Assembly: GCA_003557545.1 (NCBI GenBank) | Contig: PWOD01000209.1 | Coordinates: forward strand, 1-6,473 | From: a bacterium | Lineage (GTDB): Bacteria; T1Sed10-126 | DNA: 6,473 nt | Reading direction: 5' to 3' | Shown here: one piece after another, positions 1-5,114 of the stretch | Layout of the letters: every line of letters starts with the position of its first letter | Numbering within the stretch: the stretch's first letter is position 1 | Notes under the pieces: generated by a model | What the model saw: only the letters and a program-made list of their open reading frames with translations | Database searches by the model: none | What the model was told of the DNA's origin: nothing | Translations under genes and position numbers: made by a program

Positions 1-1203
1 CTAAATCAGGCCCGGAAGGCCCTCGAAACTCGTTTTAAAGGGGAGGAGATATATAAGGGGAGAAACTGGAAACCCCAGGGGACAGAGCAGGATGCTCACG
101 AGGCTATTCGTCCCACCGCACCGGAAGAGGAGGAGTTGATGCCTGAAAATCTTGAGGATGAGCTGGAAGAGGATATTCTTGCTGTCTACCGGTTAATCTA
201 TTTTCGTTTTCTTGCCTCTCAGGCCCAACCTGCTCTTTACAAAACAACAATGCTCGATTTAAAAACAGATTTTGTAACTGCCAGTTGCGAGGGACATGAA
301 CTTAAATCAGCTGGGTTTTTGAAGCTCTATCGTGAGATAAGGGAGAATTTTGGAAAAAATGAATTGCAGGTTCCGCAGCTAGAAGAGGGCGCGGAGCTGG
401 ATATTCAGCGAGTCTGGCCTGAACCGGGTCAGACCTATCCGCCACCCCGATATCGGGAGGGGGGATTGGTTAGAGCATTGAAGGAAAAAGGAATTGGACG
501 TCCATCAACCTATAGCACTATACTGGAAAAAATAAAACGGCGGCGTGGTGGGTTTGGTTATGTCAATAAAAATCGTGGGAAACTGCGACCCACTCCCCGT
601 GGCGAACAACTTTGTGAATATCTTTCCCGGGAGTATCCACAGGTTATCTCATATGAATATACAGCCGGTATGGAACGGGAGCTTGATAAGATTGAGCAGG
701 GCGAAAGTAGTTATCAGGAGTTTTTGAATAGTGAGTTTGACTGGTTGCGTAAACCGTATGAAAAAGCCCGTGACGAGGGCTGGTTGAACGGAAATAATCC
801 TACCCCCGCCCAGGTTAAATTTTTAGATCAACTGGCGGAGAGTACAGAAATAGAGGTTCCTGATGAGGTTTATCAATCTAAAAGAAAGACCAGTAAATGG
901 ATTGAGAAACTTCAGGATGAAATAGAGCCGTTTATTAAACTGAGTTCCATAGAAGAGGCAGATGTCGGTGGTATTGCCTGTCACAGGTTTAAACTCCAGT
1001 TTAATCGTCCGCTGCCCGATGAAGAGAAGGAGTTCATTAAGAGTAAAAAGATGAAATATGTTCGTGGGAATCGCGATAGACTTCCCGGGTATCAGTTTCA
1101 ACGTCAGGATTTTGATCGTGTGCGGGAGTTGTGGCAACAGCTCAAACAACGTTATAGTGGGGAAGACTCACCGGCCGGGGTGAAATTTATAGTGGAGGGG
1201 TAA
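1..1203 (+). CDS. topA: Type IA DNA topoisomerase (TopA-like), C-terminal part
   Basis: The frame is open from base 1 to the TAA at 1201-1203, giving 400 residues; the 5' end lies outside the window. Type IA topoisomerases relax negatively supercoiled DNA by cutting one strand through a 5'-phosphotyrosine. Two family signatures are visible: DAHEAIRPT (window residues 31-39) and EKGIGRPSTY (162-171), followed by a PTPRGE segment (198-202) and YTAGMERELDKIEQG (220-234). By comparison with E. coli TopA, the active-site tyrosine should lie a little upstream of base 1, so activity cannot be judged here. The C-terminus is atypical. There are no CxxC pairs (only isolated Cys at 96, 204 and 327), so the usual C4 zinc ribbons are absent. 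Instead, residues 267-303 (PTPAQVKFLDQLAE...SKWIEKL) resemble a short Q...L...P...WIxxL domain, followed by about 95 basic and acidic residues I do not recognise. Whether this is the housekeeping enzyme or a paralogue is unknown. Confidence 0.9.
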   Translation, partial: LNQARKALETRFKGEEIYKGRNWKPQGTEQDAHEAIRPTAPEEEELMPENLEDELEEDILAVYRLIYFRFLASQAQPALYKTTMLDLKTDFVTASCEGHELKSAGFLKLYREIRENFGKNELQVPQLEEGAELDIQRVWPEPGQTYPPPRYREGGLVRALKEKGIGRPSTYSTILEKIKRRRGGFGYVNKNRGKLRPTPRGEQLCEYLSREYPQVISYEYTAGMERELDKIEQGESSYQEFLNSEFDWLRKPYEKARDEGWLNGNNPTPAQVKFLDQLAESTEIEVPDEVYQSKRKTSKWIEKLQDEIEPFIKLSSIEEADVGGIACHRFKLQFNRPLPDEEKEFIKSKKMKYVRGNRDRLPGYQFQRQDFDRVRELWQQLKQRYSGEDSPAGVKFIVEG

Positions 1204-1230
1204 CTGCTCCGGCGACAGGGTTGTAACAGT

Positions 1231-1791
1231 TTATTCCTTGGTTTCAGCAGGTTCCTCATCAGCAGGTTCCTCAATCAGTTCGTCCAGATCATCGGGAAAT
1301 AGCCGGCTGAATTTTTTTCCAGCTTCGATTGCACAACAACCCTCAATGCACATGATCTCGCCCTTGATAAACTGTTGAACAGTATCATATACCCGTTTTT
1401 CTGTTATGTTTAATTCCTGATCGAGAAATCTCGTATGGAGTTTCTTGAGCCCTTCGATTGAGGCATCAATGTCGCCTGATTTAACTTCAGCCAGCAGGGC
1501 CTTCAAGGTCTGTTGATGAATTTTTTCAGGATGTTTGCCCTCTTCGTGATCATAGGAGCTCTCGATAAATTCCTTGGCCTCTTCAAGTAGTTCGTAGAAT
1601 CTTTCTTTGGGGGTAAGCTGGCGAATCCCAACTGTCTGAAGATTATCTTCTGGAACCTTAATTGTTTTTTGGTTCAAACAGATCTCAATTACCAGGTAGT
1701 TGGTTGTTTCTCCGTCATGTTCAATCTCTTCTCGATCAATTATTCTACCAGCACCATGGTAGGGGTAAATAACAGAATTTCCAACATCCAA
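1231..1791 (-). CDS. carD: CarD-family transcriptional regulator
   Basis: This 186-residue protein begins with the CarD N-terminal fold (DVGNSVIYPYHGAGRI, residues 2-17, then a beta-rich stretch to about 55 ending in KVPEDNLQTVGIR). In characterised CarD proteins this domain binds the RNA polymerase beta subunit. Residues about 60-170 are helical (TPKERFYELLEEAKEF onward), matching the C-terminal domain that contacts DNA at the upstream edge of the transcription bubble. CarD stabilises open promoter complexes, particularly at rRNA promoters. The start is TTG at 1791: it puts the conserved VGxxVxYPxHGAG motif at the very N-terminus and lies 9 nt after GGAGGT, whereas the ATG just inside is out of frame. 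Oddities are a cysteine cluster (C148, C152, C153 in IMCIEGCC) inside the last helices, and a Glu-rich tail with a duplicated EEPAD unit. It converges on the topoisomerase gene with a 27-bp gap. The family assignment is firm; the regulon is unknown. Confidence 0.88.
   Translation of the reverse strand: MDVGNSVIYPYHGAGRIIDREEIEHDGETTNYLVIEICLNQKTIKVPEDNLQTVGIRQLTPKERFYELLEEAKEFIESSYDHEEGKHPEKIHQQTLKALLAEVKSGDIDASIEGLKKLHTRFLDQELNITEKRVYDTVQQFIKGEIMCIEGCCAIEAGKKFSRLFPDDLDELIEEPADEEPAETKE
1244..1273. repeat. Perfect tandem duplication of 15 bp in the carD 3' end
   Basis: TCAGCAGGTTCCTCA occurs at 1244-1258 and again, immediately adjacent and identical, at 1259-1273. The unit length is a multiple of three, so the gene stays in frame and the acidic tail reads EEPADEEPAE. 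Identity at every third base points to a recent slippage event rather than conserved protein repeats. Confidence 0.85.
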
Positions 1792-1800
1792 GGTCTGGCC

Positions 1801-1806
1801 ACCTCC
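1801..1806 (-). promoter_or_regulatory. Ribosome binding site deciding the TTG start of carD
   Basis: On the minus strand GGAGGT (1806-1801) stands 9 nt upstream of the TTG at 1791. No in-frame ATG is available at the N-terminus, so this strong Shine-Dalgarno sequence supports TTG as the true start. Confidence 0.7.
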
Positions 1807-1826
1807 ACAAAATTCAGGTTAAATCA

Positions 1827-1856
1827 ATCATAATTTTTCATTAAAAAAACTGTTCA
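1827..1856 (-). promoter_or_regulatory. Candidate sigma-70-type promoter of carD
   Basis: Minus-strand TGAACA (1856-1851, 4 of 6 matches to the -35 consensus), an 18-nt spacer and TATGAT (1832-1827, 5 of 6 to the -10 consensus). Transcription would begin near 1820, giving a leader of about 30 nt that includes the GGAGGT site. The -35 element overlaps a terminator-like hairpin (1847-1860). This is inferred from consensus matching by eye. Confidence 0.4.
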
Positions 1857-1860
1857 GTTT
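1843..1860 (-). terminator. Candidate rho-independent terminator after thiI (distal)
   Basis: AAACTG-TT-CAGTTT (1847-1860) is an inverted repeat whose minus-strand copy runs straight into seven T residues (1849-1843). With a 4-nt loop the stem is 5 bp (AAACT/AGTTT), short and AT-rich, so it would be weak. It lies about 90 nt past the thiI stop and just ahead of carD. Confidence 0.4.
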
Positions 1861-1863
1861 AGC

Positions 1864-1884
1864 AAAAATCATCTATTGATGATT
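1864..1884 (-). terminator. Candidate terminator after thiI (proximal)
   Basis: AATCATC (1867-1873) and GATGATT (1878-1884) form a perfect 7-bp stem with a 4-nt loop. On the minus strand it is followed by three T residues (1866-1864), continuing a run of five with the end of the stem. With the adjacent hairpin at 1847-1860 it could end thiI transcription in two steps. The stem is AT-rich and the T tract short. Confidence 0.35.
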
Positions 1885-1948
1885 AATATTATAACTGATT
1901 TAGAGAGATTTTTACAGGGGGTTAAAGCCAGCTCGAATTTTCATCATA

Positions 1949-3178
1949 TCATTCAGGTTTAATGATGCCCGATCGATTATATTCATATTGGTGTATCATC
2001 TGGTAGGCCTGACGATCGATCTTGTCTATCTCAAGGTCGTTCTCTATCCCGGCTACACGTTCAGGGGAACTTTTTATTTTAGGGTGTCGGGCGATAATTG
2101 CACAGCAATCCTTGTATTTTTTGGTCGATATACGATAAGTACCCCATTTGCGGGCGAAATCGATTATCTCTAATTTGGTCATGCCTATCAGAGGCCGTAA
2201 AATTGGATGTCTGGCTGGTTTTGATATAGTCGTAATGTTTTCTATTGTCTGCGATGCAACCTGGCCGAGACTTTCTCCGGTCACCAGGGCCTGCTGACCA
2301 TCACTGGCAATTATCATTTCGGCAATTCGAACAATGTGCCGGCGGAATAATACCATCTCGTAACCATTGGGAAATTTTGGACTGGCCAGTTTGAATGGCA
2401 TATCGGGGACCAGGTAAAGTCGTCCCCTGGTTCCAAATCTGGCCAAATTGCTAACCAGCTCCCCGATTTTAAGACGAACAGCCTGTTTTTCTGAATTGTA
2501 GTTGTAAAAATGGAGAAAATCTATTCTACAACCCCGTCGAAACATTCGTAAAGCGCTGACAGGAGAATCGATTCCACCGGATAATAGAAGCAATACATCT
2601 CCAGAACTTTTCACCGGTAATCCTCGGAATCCTTCATGTTTGTCGAAAAATAGGACCGCTCGGTCTTTTAATATATGTATATTAACTGCTATATCCGGGT
2701 TGTCGAGGTCGACCTGGAGGTTGGTGGCCTGGTTTATAATAGCGCCAATCTTTTCATTACATTCTACAGAGTTACAGTCGAATCGTTTGTCGGACCGTTG
2801 GGTTTGAACTGCAAAACTGGACTTTTCTTTCCATAAGTTTGCACCGGCTTCCAGGGCTGTCTGAGCCAGCAAATCCAGATCGCGGTTTCGACTCCATCCT
2901 GCAGTATACCAGGAAATTCCCGCAACGGTGCTGATTTTCAGAAGAAGTTCAGCTACCGGAGTGTCCTCTTTTAGTTCAATTAAAAAACCACCCCTTAATG
3001 ATAAAACTCTCCTGTAGGAAAGCCCGTTCAGGGAATCGATAATATTATTTTCTAAAATCTGTTCAAACATCTTACGATTATTTTTTTTCAGAGATAGTTC
3101 ATCAACCCGCAAGAAGATTAGATCCGGTTTTATTTCGTAGTTTTCGATAGTGGTTGTAAACTGTTGTTCATTTATCAA
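1949..3178 (-). CDS. thiI: tRNA 4-thiouridine synthase ThiI (no rhodanese domain)
   Basis: This 409-residue protein matches ThiI from end to end. It has an N-terminal ferredoxin-like segment (about residues 16-80), a THUMP domain (about 85-185, with FAVQTQRSDKRFDCNSVECN around 122-141) and an adenylating PP-loop domain from about 195. The PP-loop is LSGGIDSPVS (199-208). Also present are GESLGQVASQTIEN (301-314), LRPLIG (327-332) and YKDCC (355-359); C358 probably corresponds to E. coli Cys344. ThiI adenylates U8 of tRNA and inserts sulfur delivered as persulfide, and also serves thiamine thiazole synthesis in some bacteria. E. coli ThiI has a C-terminal rhodanese domain; here the protein ends at 409, as in Bacillus-type ThiI that takes sulfur from a dedicated cysteine desulfurase. 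None is seen in this window. The start is TTG at 3178, 10 nt after GAGGAG, overlapping the upstream RNase gene by 11 nt. A nearby ATG is out of frame. Confidence 0.93.
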   Translation of the reverse strand: MINEQQFTTTIENYEIKPDLIFLRVDELSLKKNNRKMFEQILENNIIDSLNGLSYRRVLSLRGGFLIELKEDTPVAELLLKISTVAGISWYTAGWSRNRDLDLLAQTALEAGANLWKEKSSFAVQTQRSDKRFDCNSVECNEKIGAIINQATNLQVDLDNPDIAVNIHILKDRAVLFFDKHEGFRGLPVKSSGDVLLLLSGGIDSPVSALRMFRRGCRIDFLHFYNYNSEKQAVRLKIGELVSNLARFGTRGRLYLVPDMPFKLASPKFPNGYEMVLFRRHIVRIAEMIIASDGQQALVTGESLGQVASQTIENITTISKPARHPILRPLIGMTKLEIIDFARKWGTYRISTKKYKDCCAIIARHPKIKSSPERVAGIENDLEIDKIDRQAYQMIHQYEYNRSGIIKPE

Positions 3179-3665
3179 GTAGATTCCACTCCTCTAAAAG
3201 TTGTTTGATTGCCCTGTAGTGGGTTCCCTTCCAGTATATCTGACCACACAGTTGACATCGGTAAAACTTATCCAACCAGTTGTAGGTTTCTTCAGGTATC
3301 CGGTCACTGATTCTGCTTTTTTCTATCTCTTCCAGTTCTAGATTACATTTTATACACCGCTGGAAAAGTTTTTTGGAGCTAAATTCTAAATCAAACCGTT
3401 GTTTTACCTGTAGTAGCTGTTCAGATAACACCGTTGTTTTTAATAACAGTGCAGGCCATGCAGAGGCCCGTTCTATTAACTCCAGGTCCCGGGAAATTAT
3501 CGCTTGGTTCTGAGCTATTGAGCAGTCGAGGATCCGGTCATCCGGGAAATCCTTCCTGTACAGACAGTCAAACCCCAGCATTATCAGATATCTGGCCAGT
3601 TTGCCCAGCATAACATCAACGGTGAATCTCTCATTCGGAAAATTTTGTAAGATTTTCAGTTCCAA
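3168..3665 (-). CDS. Mut7-C RNase domain protein with C-terminal zinc ribbon
   Basis: This 165-residue protein matches the Mut7-C family, a predicted PIN-like nuclease fold named after C. elegans MUT-7. The N-terminal half has VDVMLGKLARYLIMLGFD (16-33, acidic D17), DDRILD (42-47) and ISRDLELIER (57-66, D60), the usual acidic residues for metal-dependent RNA cleavage. The C-terminal half is a zinc ribbon: C104-x2-C107 in FQRCIKCN, and C137-x2-C140 in YRCQLCGQIYWKGTHY. The length is that of stand-alone members. D17 requires a start upstream of the ATG at codon 19. The TTG at 3665 is the first candidate after an in-frame TAA (3668-3666), but no clear ribosome binding site precedes it, so the exact start is uncertain. 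The stop codon overlaps thiI by 11 nt, indicating one operon and probable translational coupling, hence a likely role in RNA metabolism. The substrate is unknown. Confidence 0.85.
   Translation of the reverse strand: MELKILQNFPNERFTVDVMLGKLARYLIMLGFDCLYRKDFPDDRILDCSIAQNQAIISRDLELIERASAWPALLLKTTVLSEQLLQVKQRFDLEFSSKKLFQRCIKCNLELEEIEKSRISDRIPEETYNWLDKFYRCQLCGQIYWKGTHYRAIKQLLEEWNLLDK
3189..3194 (-). promoter_or_regulatory. Ribosome binding site for thiI inside the Mut7-C gene
   Basis: Minus-strand GAGGAG (3194-3189) lies 10 nt before the TTG start of thiI at 3178, within the last codons of the upstream gene. It supports the TTG start and the 11-nt overlap. Confidence 0.65.
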
Positions 3666-3704
3666 TTATACGATTCCCGTTTGAAGTCGATAATAACAAC
3701 AGAA

Positions 3705-3713
3705 ATTGTACCA
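3705..3713 (-). promoter_or_regulatory. Candidate extended -10 promoter of the Mut7-C/thiI operon
   Basis: Minus-strand TGGTACAAT (3713-3705) fits the extended -10 pattern TGnTAnAAT, with no good -35 needed or seen. It would give a leader of about 30 nt before the TTG at 3665. A second perfect TATAAT (3670-3665) overlaps the start codon itself and cannot serve that start. Confidence 0.35.
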
Positions 3714-4047
3714 TAATTTCAATCAATAAAATATTACATTGAAAAAATAGCTGGTCACTAAATTAGATAGAATTGTTTTCCATAGTAAGTTTTCAGAATA
3801 AGGCCGATTAGTTTTTGTGAGAGCGGTATAATTTTTTAAAATTTGCTTTCTCTAAGTTCTGTCATGCGAATAATGATATACGGGGTTTGGGAAGGTTGAT
3901 TGGGCATGGTAGTTTGCGCGTGGCGACGACTCTGATTGTGGTTATAAAACCAGTAAAATATGGATCAATTTGTAAGTTTCTGGCGTTAAGTTTCGGATTG
4001 TCTGAAAAATAATATATTCTTACATAAAGACAAGACGGGTCGTAAAG

Positions 4048-4071
4048 TTATCAGTCTGATAATCTCGAGAT
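4048..4071. promoter_or_regulatory. Palindromic operator candidate upstream of the flavodoxin gene
   Basis: TTATCAG-T-CTGATAA (4048-4062) is a perfect inverted repeat with 7-bp arms and a single central base. It touches a second perfect palindrome, ATCTCGAGAT (4062-4071). A 1-nt loop cannot form an RNA hairpin, so the element is better read as a protein-binding DNA site. The 7-1-7 geometry is that of Fur, PerR and Zur boxes (PerR consensus TTATAATnATTATAA). It lies 134 bp before the flavodoxin start, and flavodoxins are often iron- or redox-regulated. The link to a Fur-family protein is inference. Confidence 0.45.
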
Positions 4072-4196
4072 ACTCTATTGGTTCTATTTTAAAGAAGACA
4101 ATCTCCTGCATCAAAGGGGTACTATATTTGTTGTTTTAATTATCAAAATGATATCGAGAAGTTCGAGGGATTTTGAAACAATAGAGAGGTGTTCTG

Positions 4197-4682
4197 ATGA
4201 ACACAGAAAATACCGATGTCCTGATTGTCTATATCTCTTACCACCATAATAATACTGAACAGCTTGCCCGAGAAATTGGCGGGGTATTTAATGCCCGGCT
4301 GGTTGATCTGCAGAATGAAGAGGTTCCTGATCTGACTGATTATCAGCTCATCGGTTTCGGGTCGGGAATTTATTTTGGTAAACATCATAAAAAATTACTC
4401 CGATTTGTTGAAGGTTTACCGACTGTTCCTGCCATAAAAGCGTTTTTGTTTGCCACCAGCGGGTTGTGTCGTCTGCCTTTGGTGCACAGGTTTGAGAAAC
4501 GTTTAAAACAGAAGGTTAAAGCCAAAAATTTTCAACTTATTGGCGAGTTCTATTGTCGGGGTTATGACACCTACAGTCTGCTTAAATACATCGGTGGAAT
4601 TCAGAAAGGTCATCCCGATGCTGAAGATCTTGAGGCGGCCCGTCGATTTGCCAGTAAATTAAAAAATAGGATAGAGGAGTGA
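4197..4682 (+). CDS. Flavodoxin-family protein
   Basis: This 161-residue protein has the flavodoxin fold: beta-strand DVLIVYIS (7-14), an FMN phosphate loop SYHHNNTEQLA (14-24, resembling the SxHHGNT form of this subfamily), then YQLIGFGSGIYFGKHHKKLL (49-68) and AFLFATSG (82-89). The last part (EFYCRGYDTYSLLKYIGGIQKGHPDAEDLEAARRFA, about 117-152) is typical of a subfamily of short, stand-alone flavodoxin-like proteins in anaerobes. It should bind FMN and carry electrons or act as a small flavin reductase in the cytoplasm; the partner is unknown. The ATG at 4197 follows GAGGTG by 5 nt. The gene lies 7 nt before the cupin gene and surely shares its transcript. It could instead be annotated as a protoporphyrinogen-oxidase-like flavodoxin, but I see nothing specific to HemG. 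Confidence 0.85.
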   Translation: MNTENTDVLIVYISYHHNNTEQLAREIGGVFNARLVDLQNEEVPDLTDYQLIGFGSGIYFGKHHKKLLRFVEGLPTVPAIKAFLFATSGLCRLPLVHRFEKRLKQKVKAKNFQLIGEFYCRGYDTYSLLKYIGGIQKGHPDAEDLEAARRFASKLKNRIEE

Positions 4683-4689
4683 CTGTCAG

Positions 4690-5061
4690 ATGGAGATAAT
4701 TGAAACTGAAAAGCATGAGGATGCCCGGGGCTGGGTCCGGGAGATTTATTCCGGCACACTGGGAGCTGAACTGCAGAATATACACCTGGGGACAATGGAG
4801 CCCGGAGCGGTGCGTGGCAATCACCGGCACGAAACAAGCCGGGAATGGATAACTTTCCTTGGCGGCCCCGTGAAAGTTCATCTGCAGGAAGCTACCGGCC
4901 AAAAAACACTCATATTCGAACCCGGAAAAACGATAAAATTCTCTCCCGGCGAGGCCCACGCTTTTGAAAATGGCGGCGAGAACACAGTATATTTTATAGC
5001 CTGGCGAGACCACCATTATACAGATGACGACCCGGATACTGAACCGCAAAAATTAATTTGA
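4690..5061 (+). CDS. Small cupin-domain protein
   Basis: This 123-residue single-domain protein has both cupin motifs. Motif 1 is GNHRHETSREWITFLGG (43-59), giving metal ligand candidates H45, H47 and E52. Motif 2 is GKTIKFSPGEAHAFEN (79-94), with H90 as the fourth ligand and N94 closing the motif. A complete His-His-Glu-His set suggests a metal-binding, possibly catalytic, cupin. The opening DARGWVREIYSG (11-22) recalls the dTDP-sugar epimerase/WxcM-like branch (FdtA, RmlC relatives), but no sugar-nucleotide genes are nearby, so no substrate is proposed. The tail (107-118) is rich in His and Asp. ATG 4690 lies 10 nt after GAGGAG (4674-4679) and 7 nt after the flavodoxin stop, so the two are cotranscribed. 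Confidence 0.8.
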   Translation: MEIIETEKHEDARGWVREIYSGTLGAELQNIHLGTMEPGAVRGNHRHETSREWITFLGGPVKVHLQEATGQKTLIFEPGKTIKFSPGEAHAFENGGENTVYFIAWRDHHYTDDDPDTEPQKLI

Positions 5062-5078
5062 TTTCAATTGAATTTTTT
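5048..5078. terminator. Candidate bidirectional terminator between cupin and ABC permease genes
   Basis: Positions 5048-5060 and 5065-5077 pair over 13 positions with two mismatches around the loop ATTT, preceded by an A run and followed by T residues (5073-5078). Being symmetric, it could end both the rightward cupin transcript and the leftward permease transcript. The stem is almost entirely A-T and begins inside the last cupin codons, so it is weak evidence. Confidence 0.35.
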
Positions 5079-5114
5079 CCTGCCCCGAACTATGAATTTT
5101 AGATAACGGCCGGA

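Larger units (their letters stand above)
3666..4196. other. Long intergenic region between divergent operons
   Basis: These 531 bp separate the Mut7-C/thiI operon (leftward) from the flavodoxin/cupin operon (rightward). They are AT-rich, except for about 3880-3935. I find no convincing gene, tRNA or known riboswitch. One frame is stop-free from 3821 to the TAA at 4010-4012 (64 codons), but it has no ATG, no ribosome binding site and no recognisable protein; it could be chance or a decayed gene. Regulatory candidates are an extended -10 near 3705-3713 (leftward) and the palindromes at 4048-4071. A small inverted repeat (TGGTT-ATAA-AACCA, 3939-3952) and several TAAGTT-containing repeats (3786, 3853, 3973, 3987) are also present, without assigned function. 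No convincing -35/-10 pair was found for the flavodoxin gene; TATATT at 4123-4128 is a possible isolated -10. Confidence 0.6.

Noticed and set aside
823-1149. Minus-strand open frame of 108 codons
   Set aside because: It lies wholly antisense to the well-supported topoisomerase gene and its product shows no recognisable motif.
3864-3899. Short ATG frame starting MRIMIYGVWEG
   Set aside because: It stops after 11 codons, with no ribosome binding site and no support as a leader peptide.
3939-3952. TGGTT-ATAA-AACCA hairpin as a terminator
   Set aside because: The stem is only 5 bp and no T run follows on either strand, and no gene ends nearby.
3666-4196. Riboswitch or T-box upstream of the flavodoxin gene
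   Set aside because: I found no conserved core of the FMN, TPP, SAM or T-box classes on either strand; a covariance-model search would be the decisive test.
4143-4388. Minus-strand frame of 81 codons crossing the flavodoxin start
   Set aside because: It overlaps the flavodoxin N-terminus in antisense, has no ribosome binding site I can see and no recognisable product.
4582-5049. Minus-strand open frame of 155 codons
   Set aside because: It is antisense to the flavodoxin and cupin genes, whose motifs, ribosome binding sites and spacing are convincing; the antisense product has no domain signature.
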